Both the position numbers and the translations under genes were made by a program. A DNA stretch of 64,000 nucleotides from contig NZ_CP054150.1 in assembly GCF_021310995.1 (NCBI RefSeq), forward strand, positions 1,364,001-1,428,000, written 5' to 3'. The stretch is from Agrobacterium vaccinii (GTDB lineage: Bacteria; Pseudomonadota; Alphaproteobacteria; Rhizobiales; Rhizobiaceae). Under the pieces are notes generated by a model. It made no database searches and was not told the DNA's origin. It worked only from the letters and a program-made list of their open reading frames with translations. Shown here piece by piece: positions 1-8,638 of the stretch; position 1 is the first letter of the stretch; each line of letters opens with the position of its first letter.

Positions 1-11
1 TGTGATCCGAT

Positions 12-2813
12 TTGACTGACCAGAGCCCCCCAGGCGGCGGAAAGCTTCCGCCAGGCATTGAGCCGATTTCCATCATGGAGGAAATGCAGCGGTCGTATCT
101 CGATTACGCCATGAGCGTTATCGTCAGCCGTGCGCTTCCAGACGTCCGTGACGGACTGAAACCCGTTCATCGCCGTATTCTTTATGGGATGAATGAACTC
201 GGCCTCGACTGGAACAAGAAATACGTCAAGTCCGCCCGCGTAACCGGTGACGTGATGGGTAAATACCATCCGCACGGGGACTCGGCGATTTACGACGCGT
301 TGGCACGTATGGCCCAGGACTGGTCGCTGCGCATGCCGCTGATCGATGGCCAGGGCAATTTCGGCTCCATTGACGGCGATCCGCCAGCTGCCCAGCGTTA
401 TACCGAGTGCCGCCTCGAGAAGGTGGCGCACGCGCTGCTGGATGATCTCGACAAGGAAACGGTCGATTTCCGCGACAACTACGATGGCACCATGACGGAG
501 CCGGTCGTGGTTCCCGCCAAGTTCCCCAACCTTCTCGTCAATGGCGCAGGCGGCATCGCCGTCGGCATGGCGACCAACATTCCTCCGCACAATCTGACCG
601 AAGTCATCAACGGCTCCATCGCGCTGATCGACAACCCGGAGATCGAGTTGCCGGAACTGATGGAAATCATTCCCGGCCCGGATTTCCCGACAGGCGCCTT
701 CATTCTCGGACGCTCGGGCATTCGTTCGGCTTACGAAACAGGCCGTGGTTCCGTCATCATGCGCGGCCGTGCGACGATCGAGCCGATGCGTGGCGACCGC
801 GAACAGATCATCATCACCGAAGTTCCCTTCCAGGTGAACAAGTCGTCGATGATCGAAAAGATGGCCGAACTGGTCAAGGACAAACGCGTCGAAGGCATTT
901 CCGACCTTCGCGACGAGTCCGACCGCCAGGGTTACCGCGTGGTGGTCGAGCTGAAGCGTGATGCCAATGCCGAAGTCATTTTGAACCAGCTTTACCGTTA
1001 CACGCCATTGCAGACGTCTTTCGGTTGCAACATGGTGGCGCTGAACGGCGGCAAGCCGGAGCAGATGACGCTGCTGGACATGCTGCGCGCTTTCGTTTCC
1101 TTCCGCGAAGAAGTCGTCAGCCGTCGTACCAAGTACCTGCTGCGCAAGGCGCGTGACCGCGCGCATGTGTTGGTGGGTCTGGCGATTGCAGTCGCCAATA
1201 TCGACGAGGTCATTCGAGTCATCCGTCAGGCACCTGACCCGGCAACCGCGCGTGAGCAGTTGATGACACGCCGCTGGCCTGCCTCGGATGTCGAAAGCCT
1301 GATCATGTTGATCGACGATCCGCGCCACCGCATCAACGAGGACAAGACCTATAATCTGTCCGAAGAGCAGGCGCGCGCCATTCTCGAATTGCGCTTGGCA
1401 CGTTTGACGGCTCTCGGTCGCGATGAAATCGGTGACGAGCTGAACAAGATCGGCGCCGAGATCAGTGAATATCTCGATATTCTGTCGTCCCGCATTCGCA
1501 TTCAGCAAATCGTCAAGGATGAGCTGGCAGCGGTGCGTGATGAGTTCGGCACGCCGCGTCGAAGCCAGATCGTCGAAGGCGGCCCTGATATGGACGATGA
1601 AGACCTCATCGCCCGCGAAGACATGGTCGTGACCGTATCGCACCTCGGCTACATCAAGCGCGTGCCGTTGACGACCTACAAGGCGCAGCGTCGTGGCGGT
1701 AAGGGTCGCTCCGGCATGGCAACGCGCGATGCGGACTTCGTGAACCGGCTGTTCGTGGCAAACACCCATACGCCCGTTCTGTTCTTCTCCTCGCGCGGTA
1801 TCGTCTATAAGGAAAAGGTCTGGCGTCTGCCTATCGGCACCCCGCAGTCCAAGGGCAAGGCACTGATCAACATGTTGCCATTGGCGGCTGGCGAGCGCAT
1901 CACCACCATCATGCCATTGCCGGAAGACGAGACGACGTGGGAAACGCTGGACGTGATGTTCTCGACCACGCGTGGAACGGTTCGCCGTAACAAGCTCTCC
2001 GACTTCGTTCAGGTCAACCGCAACGGCAAGATCGCGATGAAGCTGGACGAAGAGGGCGACGAAATCCTCTCCGTCGAAACCTGCACCGAACGTGACGACG
2101 TGCTCCTCACCACGGCGTTGGGCCAGTGCATTCGCTTCTCCGTGGATGACGTTCGCGTCTTTGCAGGCCGTAACTCGGTCGGCGTTCGCGGTATCAACAT
2201 GGGCGAGGGCGATCGCATCATCTCCATGACCATCGTCGGCAGCAGCGACGCGCAGCCATGGGAGCGTGCGGCCTATCTGAAACGTTCTGCCGCCGAGCGT
2301 CGTGCAGCAGGTGTGGATGAGGAAGATATCGCGCTGGTCGGCGAAGAGGTTCTCGAAGAGGGTGATCTTGGCGAAGAGCGCTATCAGGTACTGAAGGCAC
2401 GCGAACAATTCGTGCTGACTGTCTCCCAGAAGGGCTTCGGTAAGCGCTCCTCTTCGTATGACTTCCGTACATCCGGTCGTGGCGGCAAGGGTATCCGTGC
2501 TACCGATACGTCCAAGACGACGGAAATCGGTGAGCTGGTTGCGGCCTTCCCGGTCGAAGACGGCGACCAGATCATGCTCGTCTCCGATGGTGGCCAGCTG
2601 ATCCGTGTGCCTGTCAATGGCATCCGCATCGCGAGCCGCGCCACAAAGGGCGTCACGATCTTCTCCACAGCCAAGGATGAGAAGGTTGTCTCTGTCGAGC
2701 GCATCAACGAGCCGGAGGGCGACGACGAGGTCGAAGCCATCGAAGGTGAAGTGGTCGTTGAAGGCGGGACTGCTGATGACGCAGCCGCTCCAGACGGCGA
2801 CGCTCAGGAATGA
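12..2813 (+). CDS. gyrA: DNA gyrase subunit A
   Basis: GyrA is the DNA-cleaving subunit of gyrase; with GyrB it introduces negative supercoils using ATP. The 933-residue protein has the whole family layout. The winged-helix/tower part carries the catalytic tyrosine at about residue 130 (context QRYTE). The quinolone-determining stretch [10 protein letters not shown] has Ser91 and Asp95, the residues of a quinolone-susceptible enzyme. A C-terminal beta-pinwheel carries a GyrA box (QRRGGKG) and is followed by an acidic tail. The start is TTG, because a stop codon lies three codons upstream in frame and the protein begins with the usual rhizobial MTDQ...GGGK. The ribosome site falls largely outside the window. 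A strong intrinsic terminator follows 10 bases after the stop. Confidence 0.98.
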   Translation: MTDQSPPGGGKLPPGIEPISIMEEMQRSYLDYAMSVIVSRALPDVRDGLKPVHRRILYGMNELGLDWNKKYVKSARVTGDVMGKYHPHGDSAIYDALARMAQDWSLRMPLIDGQGNFGSIDGDPPAAQRYTECRLEKVAHALLDDLDKETVDFRDNYDGTMTEPVVVPAKFPNLLVNGAGGIAVGMATNIPPHNLTEVINGSIALIDNPEIELPELMEIIPGPDFPTGAFILGRSGIRSAYETGRGSVIMRGRATIEPMRGDREQIIITEVPFQVNKSSMIEKMAELVKDKRVEGISDLRDESDRQGYRVVVELKRDANAEVILNQLYRYTPLQTSFGCNMVALNGGKPEQMTLLDMLRAFVSFREEVVSRRTKYLLRKARDRAHVLVGLAIAVANIDEVIRVIRQAPDPATAREQLMTRRWPASDVESLIMLIDDPRHRINEDKTYNLSEEQARAILELRLARLTALGRDEIGDELNKIGAEISEYLDILSSRIRIQQIVKDELAAVRDEFGTPRRSQIVEGGPDMDDEDLIAREDMVVTVSHLGYIKRVPLTTYKAQRRGGKGRSGMATRDADFVNRLFVANTHTPVLFFSSRGIVYKEKVWRLPIGTPQSKGKALINMLPLAAGERITTIMPLPEDETTWETLDVMFSTTRGTVRRNKLSDFVQVNRNGKIAMKLDEEGDEILSVETCTERDDVLLTTALGQCIRFSVDDVRVFAGRNSVGVRGINMGEGDRIISMTIVGSSDAQPWERAAYLKRSAAERRAAGVDEEDIALVGEEVLEEGDLGEERYQVLKAREQFVLTVSQKGFGKRSSSYDFRTSGRGGKGIRATDTSKTTEIGELVAAFPVEDGDQIMLVSDGGQLIRVPVNGIRIASRATKGVTIFSTAKDEKVVSVERINEPEGDDEVEAIEGEVVVEGGTADDAAAPDGDAQE

Positions 2814-2823
2814 CAATAGGGAA

Positions 2824-2847
2824 CGGCGGGCTCAACCCCGCCGTTTT
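2824..2847 (+). terminator. Intrinsic terminator of gyrA
   Basis: A perfect 7-bp stem CGGCGGG/CCCGCCG (2824-2830 with 2837-2843), a six-base loop and a TTTT run directly after it, 10 bases past the gyrA stop codon. Confidence 0.85.
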
Positions 2848-2896
2848 CGTTTGCAGTCGATGTATTCCTCATAAAACTAACCTATAAGCAAACAGC

Positions 2897-2934
2897 AAAA
2901 AGCCCTGCGAAACACATGTCTCGCAGGGCTTTTT
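2897..2934. terminator. Bidirectional terminator between gyrA and the minus-strand small gene
   Basis: A 10-bp perfect stem AGCCCTGCGA/TCGCAGGGCT (2901-2910 with 2921-2930) has an A-run on its left and a T-run on its right. It can therefore stop transcription from either side. It lies between gyrA and the minus-strand gene ending at 2950, so it fits convergent transcription. Confidence 0.85.
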
Positions 2935-2949
2935 ATATGCCGTTAGATT

Positions 2950-3213
2950 TCAGCGCAGGCGCAAATGAATGACGCTTTGGCCGGAGCGGGAAGCGATATG
3001 AAGATGTATCTTTGCTTCCGGCTGGTTGCTTCGCCAGGCGCGGGCGCCGTGGCAAAGCAGGAGATTGACGAGATCGCGTGTCTTGTGGCGCGATTTATTC
3101 AGGCCGAGATCGGCAATTCGCATTGCCGCTTCGTGGATCGGATGCAGCACGGAAAGACTTTGCTGTCTGCCTTTGCCCGCTGCCATGTCCGCATAATTTT
3201 CGTTGATCGCCAT
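2950..3213 (-). CDS. Small hypothetical protein
   Basis: An 87-residue basic protein of unknown function with no recognisable domain, signal peptide or membrane segment. The start at 3213 (MAINENYADM) was chosen over the longer frame because a GAGGG Shine-Dalgarno sequence lies about 9 bases upstream. Its 3' end abuts the bidirectional terminator at 2897-2934, which supports a real minus-strand transcript. It lies 91 bases downstream of the carboxypeptidase gene on the same strand and could be co-transcribed with it. A plus-strand frame over the same bases is judged a shadow. Confidence 0.5.
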   Translation of the reverse strand: MAINENYADMAAGKGRQQSLSVLHPIHEAAMRIADLGLNKSRHKTRDLVNLLLCHGARAWRSNQPEAKIHLHIASRSGQSVIHLRLR

Positions 3214-3304
3214 CTGGAAACCCTCGTTACACAATACAATTCGAGGAGTGGAACCGGTAATTTTAAGTTTGATAGTCATTACCGGCCCCGATACCGTCTG
3301 TCGC

Positions 3305-4756
3305 TTACTGGAGAGAAGCCCAGCAGCTGATGCCCTTCTTCTTCAAGAGGTTGCATGCGTTGACCGCTTCGTTCTGGCCGCCGAAGCCGCCGAAACGTGC
3401 ACGGTACATCTGGGAGCCGTCCTTGCTAAAGGCGACCGTGAATGGCTTGGCAGTGCGAAGTAGACTGCCACCCTTGTCCTGTGCTGCCTGAAGCAGGTTG
3501 CGTGCAGAGCCTTCATCCGGCGATGCGCCGATCTGAATGACCCAGCCAGCGCTGCCTGATGTTACAGGCGCAGGAACTGTAGATGCCGTCACGATGTTGT
3601 CGACCTTGGTGGAGTTCGTCACAAGCGAACGATCCGGCTTCATGTCGACAGGAGGAACGGGACGGGCAGGGGTCTTTGCGCGTGTCACGACATCCATGGC
3701 AGCGACAGCAGCATTGGCTTGAGCCGGTGCAAAAGCCGTAACCGGTGTCTCGTCTGCATAGCGTGCCTGCGGAACGGGCCCGGCATGCGGCAGACCGGAA
3801 GGTTGTGTGGACGCAGCAACGGCCATTGGCTCTTCGAGCAGAGCAGATGGAGTAGCTGCGATCAGGTTGCTGTTACCACCACGAGATGCCTGTGGAAGAT
3901 ATTCCGCAACAAGCTTACGCATCGTCGCATCGCGAGCAGCGCTGGAACGACCGCCTAGGACAACAGCAACGATGGAACGACCGTCCAGCTGTGCTGATGT
4001 TGCAAGGTTGCTACCGGCAGCGCGCGTATAACCAGTCTTGATACCATCGACGCCGCGAACGGTGCCAACGAGGCGGTTATGATTGCCGATGACCTGCTTG
4101 CCGAAGGTAAAGGTGCGGGTGTTGAAGTAGCCGTAATACTGCGGGAAGTGCTGACGCAGCGCAACGGAAAGACGAGCCTGATCGCGCGCCGTCGTCATCT
4201 GCGCCGTATTGGGCAGGCCGTGAGCATTGCGATAGGTCGTGCGGGTCATGCCCAGTGCACGTGCCTTCGCCGTCATGAGCCGTCCCCAACGTTCTTCCGA
4301 GCCGCCGAGATATTCGCCGAGTGCCGTCGCAACGTCGTTGGCCGAGCGGGTGACCAGAGCAAGAATGGCCTGCTCGACCGTAACCGAGCCGCCTGCGCGA
4401 ACGCCCAATTTCGATGGAGGCTCTTTCGCAGCGTTGGCAGAAATCGGAACTTTCGAGTCGAGAGTGATGCGGCCTGAGTTCAACGCTTCGAACGTCAGAT
4501 ACAGGGTCATCATTTTGGTCAGCGATGCAGGATAGCGCAAACCATCAGGGTCCTCACTATACAGAACCTTGCCGGTTCTGGCATCCAGAACGATGCCCGC
4601 ATATTTGGGATCAGCTTTCGCGATCTGCGTTGTGGCGGTGGTTGCCGTCGCCATAGCGACCGCAAACATGAAAACCTTCACGCAAGACTTAGCGTTTACC
4701 GCTTGCCCGAGTACCTCAGATATTTTTTTGAACACGGTTGAACTCATTAATCGCAT
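3305..4756 (-). CDS. D-alanyl-D-alanine carboxypeptidase (S11) with C-terminal SPOR domain
   Basis: A penicillin-binding protein of the DacA/PBP5 type that trims the terminal D-alanine from peptidoglycan pentapeptides in the periplasm. All three active-site motifs are present: SLTK near residue 78 (YPASLTK), SAN near 137 (TRSAND) and KTG near 239 (GIKTGYT). An N-terminal hydrophobic export segment precedes mature ADPKYAG. After a Pro/Ala-rich linker, the last ~75 residues (WVIQIGASP... to YRARFGGF) form a SPOR domain, which binds denuded septal glycan and suggests a role at the division site. The ATG at 4756 is preferred to the upstream GTG because a GGA sequence lies 8 bases before it. Confidence 0.93.
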   Translation of the reverse strand: MRLMSSTVFKKISEVLGQAVNAKSCVKVFMFAVAMATATTATTQIAKADPKYAGIVLDARTGKVLYSEDPDGLRYPASLTKMMTLYLTFEALNSGRITLDSKVPISANAAKEPPSKLGVRAGGSVTVEQAILALVTRSANDVATALGEYLGGSEERWGRLMTAKARALGMTRTTYRNAHGLPNTAQMTTARDQARLSVALRQHFPQYYGYFNTRTFTFGKQVIGNHNRLVGTVRGVDGIKTGYTRAAGSNLATSAQLDGRSIVAVVLGGRSSAARDATMRKLVAEYLPQASRGGNSNLIAATPSALLEEPMAVAASTQPSGLPHAGPVPQARYADETPVTAFAPAQANAAVAAMDVVTRAKTPARPVPPVDMKPDRSLVTNSTKVDNIVTASTVPAPVTSGSAGWVIQIGASPDEGSARNLLQAAQDKGGSLLRTAKPFTVAFSKDGSQMYRARFGGFGGQNEAVNACNLLKKKGISCWASLQ

Positions 4757-4969
4757 GCCACTGTTCCGTCCGACACGCCCCGCCAGACTTTTCACCCGCC
4801 AACTTTAGAGTGATGGCGTTACCAAGTGGTTTATGAATGGTATCTGAAGCCGATAAAATGCATGGCGTGATCAAAACCGATACAGGCCACTCAAGTCTGT
4901 GCAGCGATGGCAATGCATATTGAAACACAGCGCGCCGATTGCTACCTGTCGCGAAACGAAGGATGCACC

Positions 4970-5236
4970 ATGGCCTCACGCGATCGATATTCCCGCAAAC
5001 TCGAATGTTCCAAATGCGGCCATAGCGGCTTTGCAGAAGCGTCCGAGCAGGATGAGAAGGCAAATCCCGATGTGGATTTTCGCATAGATGAAATGCCCAG
5101 GGGTTTTCGTGCGGAGCGTCCGTCGAGAAATCCAGCTGAGTACATGATACGCTGCGGGCAGTGCGGAAACATCTTCCGCTTCCTGCAAAAGGTGGCCTAT
5201 GCGCCGGGTGGCGAACCGCGAGCCAGCCAGCGTTGA
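4970..5236 (+). CDS. Zinc-ribbon hypothetical protein
   Basis: An 88-residue protein with two CxxC knuckles, CSKCG near residue 12 and CGQCG near residue 63, spaced as in a zinc ribbon. The likely role is nucleic-acid or protein binding, but nothing more specific can be said. The start at 4970 is chosen for the AAGG sequence eight bases upstream; the longer frame starting at 4907 lacks one. It is divergent from the carboxypeptidase gene and 21 bases ahead of a small membrane-protein gene, so the two may form an operon. Confidence 0.65.
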   Translation: MASRDRYSRKLECSKCGHSGFAEASEQDEKANPDVDFRIDEMPRGFRAERPSRNPAEYMIRCGQCGNIFRFLQKVAYAPGGEPRASQR

Positions 5237-5257
5237 TCATCCAGCCCGGAGTGCATT

Positions 5258-5518
5258 ATGAGCACCGTTGACAATAACCAGAGACGAGACAGGCCACCGC
5301 CACGTAAAAAGCCGATCTGGCCGTGGCTGCTTCTGCTCGTCCTCACGCTCCTTGGTATTTACGCCTGGAACCGGGCGCACGAGCTTTTCGACGAATTCTC
5401 AAGAAACATGCCAACTGCCATCATAGAGTTGTTCGAAGACTTGCTGAAAGAAAATCACGAGAGCAGGCCTGCGCCGGGACTGGATGTATCGGCCCCGTCT
5501 CCCAGCCGCAGCTACTGA
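5258..5518 (+). CDS. Small single-pass membrane protein
   Basis: An 86-residue protein with a basic, proline-rich N-terminus (RRDRPPPRKKP), one clear transmembrane helix (PIWPWLLLLVLTLLGIYAW, about residues 19-37) and a polar C-terminal tail. Positive-inside reasoning puts the N-terminus in the cytoplasm. A CGGAG ribosome site precedes the ATG. It follows the zinc-ribbon gene by 21 bases. Function unknown. Confidence 0.6.
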   Translation: MSTVDNNQRRDRPPPRKKPIWPWLLLLVLTLLGIYAWNRAHELFDEFSRNMPTAIIELFEDLLKENHESRPAPGLDVSAPSPSRSY

Positions 5519-5537
5519 CAGATTTCCGGCTGCAAAC

Positions 5538-5645
5538 AAAAAAGCCCCGCAATGGGCGGGGCAGGTTGGTCGCTCGGGGAAAGTCGGGCAAAGCCCTTGA
5601 GCGATGGCTCTTTCTATTTGAGATTTGCCAAATTAGGAAAGTGCA
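5538..5645 (-). ncRNA. Candidate trans-acting small RNA (second of a tandem pair)
   Basis: Read on the minus strand, the segment ends in an intrinsic terminator: stem GCCCCGC/GCGGGGC (5556-5562 with 5544-5550) followed by six U's. Upstream is a nested hairpin with outer stem UCGCUC/GAGCGA (5599-5604 with 5570-5575) and inner GGGC-UUU-GCCC (5593-5596 with 5586-5589), leaving a single-stranded CUUUCCCC tract. No minus-strand protein gene feeds this terminator. The 5' end is not defined by sequence and is approximate. The tandem arrangement with the next element recalls the alpha-r sRNAs of rhizobia (AbcR1/AbcR2 are paired), but homology was not tested. Confidence 0.45.
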
Positions 5646-5713
5646 CATCCAGCCGCATCGGTACGCTCGTTAAAAATAAGTCAGCAATCACGACATAATT
5701 TTTCTGACGGCAT

Positions 5714-5815
5714 AAAAAAAGCCCCACCAAAAGGCGGGGCCAAGCTATGCCTGATTGGCTTTCAGGACTTGGGAGCTCCTCCCGTGGAGGAAGCAAATCA
5801 GGCATAACGGTGGAT
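5714..5815 (-). ncRNA. Candidate trans-acting small RNA (first of a tandem pair)
   Basis: On the minus strand a long-range stem joins UAUGCCUGAUU (5794-5804) and AAUCAGGCAUA (5746-5756). It encloses a CCUCC-ACG-GGAGG hairpin and a GCUCCCAAG tract. The terminator is GCCCCGCC/GGUGGGGC (5733-5740 with 5721-5728) with a UUUU loop, then seven U's ending at 5714. The CCUCC and CUCCC runs are complementary to Shine-Dalgarno sequences, as in rhizobial alpha-r sRNAs that repress ABC-transporter mRNAs. The 5' end is estimated. A minus-strand reading frame over the region has no supporting features. Confidence 0.5.
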
Positions 5816-5986
5816 GCCAGCGTGTGAAAGGCCATTGTGGTGGCGAACGGTACGCTTCTGGTTGAATTTCAAACCTTGGCGATACGCGTTTTCCGCGTTC
5901 AGCACTTGTTCATCACTGCCGTGCCATTTTGCGAGCATATTGAGCCGATACCCGAGACTGGTTCGGCTCACATGGAGCAGCCCGCA

Positions 5987-6349
5987 ATGAAAAAGATTCT
6001 TCTCGCTACACTTGCCGCAATCATCGCCAGCGGCGCGGTGTTGACCAGCGTTCAGACTGCATCAGCACAATATTACGATGGCCCCTACAGGTACGACCGT
6101 CGCGGTCCGCCGCCACCTCCTTATCGTGACCCTCCGCGCAGACACCGCGACCATGACGGCAGAATTATTGCCGGTGGCATCGCAGCTGGCGTTCTGGGTG
6201 GTATTATTGGCGGCGCTCTCGCCAACAGCGGCCCTCGCTACGTCGAGCCACCACCACCTCCGCCGCCAAGATGCTGGTTCGAGGACCGTCAGATCCGCAA
6301 CGCCTATGATGGCGGCTGGCACACCGAAAGTTTCCGCGTCTGCCAGTAA
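5987..6349 (+). CDS. Small exported glycine-zipper protein
   Basis: A 120-residue protein with an N-terminal signal peptide (MKKILLATLAA..., cleavage near ASA-QYYDG), a Pro/Arg-rich stretch, a glycine-zipper hydrophobic segment (GGIAAGVLGGIIGGALA) and a second proline tract. The C-terminus has two cysteines (PRCWFED and FRVCQ) that could form a disulfide. The architecture resembles small rhizobial surface proteins of unknown function. The ATG at 5987 is chosen because a GGAG sequence lies about 10 bases upstream and a signal peptide begins there; the longer frame has neither. A terminator follows at 6375. Confidence 0.7.
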   Translation: MKKILLATLAAIIASGAVLTSVQTASAQYYDGPYRYDRRGPPPPPYRDPPRRHRDHDGRIIAGGIAAGVLGGIIGGALANSGPRYVEPPPPPPPRCWFEDRQIRNAYDGGWHTESFRVCQ

Positions 6350-6374
6350 TGGCTGCACAACGAATGAGTTGATG

Positions 6375-6402
6375 AAAGCCGGCCTTCAGGTCGGCTTTTC
6401 TT
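6375..6402 (+). terminator. Intrinsic terminator
   Basis: A 10-bp stem AAAGCCGGCC/GGTCGGCTTT (one G-T pair) with a TTCA loop, followed by a T-rich run, 25 bases after the stop of the exported-protein gene. Confidence 0.8.
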
Positions 6403-6481
6403 TTGCGCCACCGACACTTCATATCATCGCCTCATTGTTTTCGAAGGGTCTGATCACGACAGACTTGAAAACAAGGACAAT

Positions 6482-7465
6482 ATGATGCGCAGCGCAACAC
6501 ACGACGTTTTTGGCGAACCGCAGGACGTGCTTGCTTTGAAGGACGCTCCGGTCCCAAAACCTGGTGAAGGGCAGTTGCGCATACGCACGCTTCTTTCCCC
6601 CATCCATAATCACGACCTTTGGACGGTGCGTGGCAACTATGGATACAAGCCACCGTTACCCGGCGCGATCGGTGGCAGCGAAGCGGTTGGTATCGTTGAA
6701 GAACTGGGCGAGGGCGCTGATGCTTCTCTGTTGGGTCGACGGGTCGCGGTAGCGGGTGTGCACGGGTCCTGGGCCGAGTATTTTCTCGCACCTGCGGCTG
6801 GCGTCGTTCCCGTGCCCGATACGATATCCGACGAAGCGGCCGCGCAGTTGATCGCCATGCCCTTCAGTGCCATCACATTGCTGGAGTTTCTGGGCGTCAA
6901 GGAAGGTGACTGGATGATCCAAAACACCGCCAACGGCGCCGTTGGCAAGGCCGTCGCCATGCTTGCGCAGGCCCGCAACATTCACGTCGTCAATCTCGTG
7001 CGTCGTGATGACGGCATCAAGGAGCTCTCCGACCTCGGCATCATCAACGGTGTGTCGACGGCAACGCCGGATTGGAAGGATGAGGTGCGCTCAATGACCG
7101 GGGATCATCCAATCCGCGCCGGTGTCGATTCTATTGGTGGCACTGCCAGCAACGATATTGCCGAATTGCTGGGTGATGACGGTCTGCTCGTTTCCTTTGG
7201 ATCGATGACCGGTGCGCCCATGCAAATTTCGTCCGGCCCTGTCATTTTCAAACAACTGACCATCAAGGGTTTTTGGGGCAGCAAGGTCATTGGCTCCATG
7301 CCGACGGATGTCCGGCACCGCCTCTTCGGTGAACTCATCAGGCTGGTGGAAGATGGCACGATCAAACTACCCGTAGAGGGCGTCTACGATCTGGCTGACA
7401 TCGCCGATGCAGTGAAGGCGTCACTCGCGTCAGGAAAGGCGGGGAAAGTTCTGTTGAAGCCGTAG
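6482..7465 (+). CDS. Zinc-independent MDR-family oxidoreductase (quinone/enoyl reductase type)
   Basis: A 327-residue medium-chain dehydrogenase/reductase. The N-terminal GroES-like fold contains the NHDLWTVRGNYG and PGAIGGSEAVG motifs typical of 2-enoyl thioester or quinone reductases. The Rossmann part carries the dinucleotide-binding stretch NTANGAVGKAVAMLA, a variant of the usual AxGGVG loop. The cysteine ligands of zinc alcohol dehydrogenases are missing. It probably uses NADPH to reduce an electrophilic carbonyl or enoyl substrate in the cytoplasm; the true substrate cannot be read. An AAGGA site precedes the ATG. The gene at 39287 encodes a second, distantly similar MDR enzyme. Confidence 0.82.
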   Translation: MMRSATHDVFGEPQDVLALKDAPVPKPGEGQLRIRTLLSPIHNHDLWTVRGNYGYKPPLPGAIGGSEAVGIVEELGEGADASLLGRRVAVAGVHGSWAEYFLAPAAGVVPVPDTISDEAAAQLIAMPFSAITLLEFLGVKEGDWMIQNTANGAVGKAVAMLAQARNIHVVNLVRRDDGIKELSDLGIINGVSTATPDWKDEVRSMTGDHPIRAGVDSIGGTASNDIAELLGDDGLLVSFGSMTGAPMQISSGPVIFKQLTIKGFWGSKVIGSMPTDVRHRLFGELIRLVEDGTIKLPVEGVYDLADIADAVKASLASGKAGKVLLKP

Positions 7466-7568
7466 GACGTCAAGCGAGAGGCGCACGGCGGGGCGGTCAA
7501 AGCCGCTTCCGCACGCCGATGTTTGGTGCTAACTGGCGATTGGAGCATTACATCCGGGGGGATAGACT

Positions 7569-7922
7569 TTGATCGCCAATATTCTCATCGTGCTGATCGC
7601 AGCACTTCATTTCTATATTCTGATCTTGCAGATGGCCTTTTGGACAAAACCGGCGGGTCGAAAAGCCTTCAGGCTCTCGCCGGAATTTGCAGAAAGCAGC
7701 AAGGTGCTTGCCGCCAATCAGGGTCTTTACAACGGTTTCCTCGCGGCTGGTCTGATCTTCAGCTTAGCACACGGCATCGCCGACAGAAGCATCGCTATCT
7801 TCTTTCTGGTCTGCATCTTCGTCGCTGGCATCTTCGGTGGCGTGACGGCGCATCGAAAAATCATGATGATCCAGTCAGCACCTGCGCTGATCGCTCTCGT
7901 CGCGGTGCTAGCGGGGGTCTGA
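7569..7922 (+). CDS. DUF1304-family membrane protein
   Basis: A 117-residue protein with about four transmembrane helices. Landmarks are HFYILILQMAFW at the N-terminus, ANQGLYNGFLAAGL in the middle and GIFGGVTAH before the last helix; the NQGxYNxFLA segment is typical of DUF1304. Function is unknown. The start is TTG, placed eleven bases after a run of six G's that can serve as ribosome site. Its stop codon nearly touches the convergent gene ending at 7924. Confidence 0.8.
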   Translation: MIANILIVLIAALHFYILILQMAFWTKPAGRKAFRLSPEFAESSKVLAANQGLYNGFLAAGLIFSLAHGIADRSIAIFFLVCIFVAGIFGGVTAHRKIMMIQSAPALIALVAVLAGV

Positions 7923-7923
7923 C

Positions 7924-8106
7924 CTACTTGGATGCCGCAGCGTGGAGGCGGGCGACGATGTAATCGTAGCTCTCCATGACCTGCACGCGCTCATTTCCAG
8001 CACGCAGAATAAGTGTGCCTTGCGCCAGCGGTGAAATCTGGGTGACGTGGTCGAAATTGATGGCAAACTTCTGATTATTGCCCGCCGCTGTCACTTCAAT
8101 CCACAT
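7924..8106 (-). CDS. Small conserved-looking hypothetical protein
   Basis: A 60-residue soluble protein, MWIEVTAAGNNQKFAINFDH at the start, predicted mostly beta-strand. It gives the impression of a small beta-barrel, but no family could be assigned. A purine-rich AAAGGG sequence lies before the ATG. It is convergent with the DUF1304 gene, with one base between the stops. Confidence 0.6.
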   Translation of the reverse strand: MWIEVTAAGNNQKFAINFDHVTQISPLAQGTLILRAGNERVQVMESYDYIVARLHAAASK

Positions 8107-8283
8107 CTTAAAGCCCTTTGAGAATCGTCAATTCCGGCTCTTATAAATGCTGCGATAAAAGCCGCCAATGATTCACGATAACAATTTGCAAGCATAAGCG
8201 CGCAAGCGTTGTATAGGCTGAAAAAACAGAAGAATAACTGGGAATGCAGGATGCGTATCGCCACAATCGGCAATGGAAAATCC

Positions 8284-8373
8284 TGGCAGATGGGGTGGGA
8301 TTCGAACCCACGGTACGCTCTCACGCACGCCGGTTTTCAAGACCGGTTCCTTAAACCACTCGGACACCCATCC
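8284..8373 (-). tRNA. tRNA-Ser (anticodon UGA)
   Basis: On the minus strand the 90-base segment folds as a class II tRNA. The acceptor stem is GGATGGG/CCCATCT with a terminal G-U pair, and the discriminator is G followed by encoded CCA. The anticodon arm is CCGGT-CTTGAAA-ACCGG (anticodon TGA). There is a long variable arm, then the T arm GTGGG-TTCGAAT-CCCAC. The long variable arm and UGA anticodon identify serine. No integrase or repeated 3' end was seen beside it. Confidence 0.95.
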
Positions 8374-8638
8374 GTGTTATGCGTGGCTTTATAACGGTTT
8401 GCTCTACTGCGTCAATCCGTCGTTATGGGCTTTTCGGCGTCGTGGAAGAGGTGGTGCGATTAATAAAGCGGTAACCACGTTGGTTACAATTTTATCTAAA
8501 TCGCATTACCCGTTCGCAATTTCGCCATGTTGCGAGCAAGATTAAGCGGCTGTTAGGTGCTTCGATGTCAGGGGCATGATCATCGAGGCATGAGAGGGGT
8601 TGTCGTAAAGACGGCTCAAAGCAGCACGGGGCACGGAT

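Noticed and set aside
12..2813. Quinolone-resistance substitution in gyrA
   Set aside because: Ser91 and Asp95 are the susceptible residues.
8209..8545. Plus-strand frames over the tRNA
   Set aside because: They read the complement of tRNA-Ser; the cloverleaf and encoded CCA explain the sequence.
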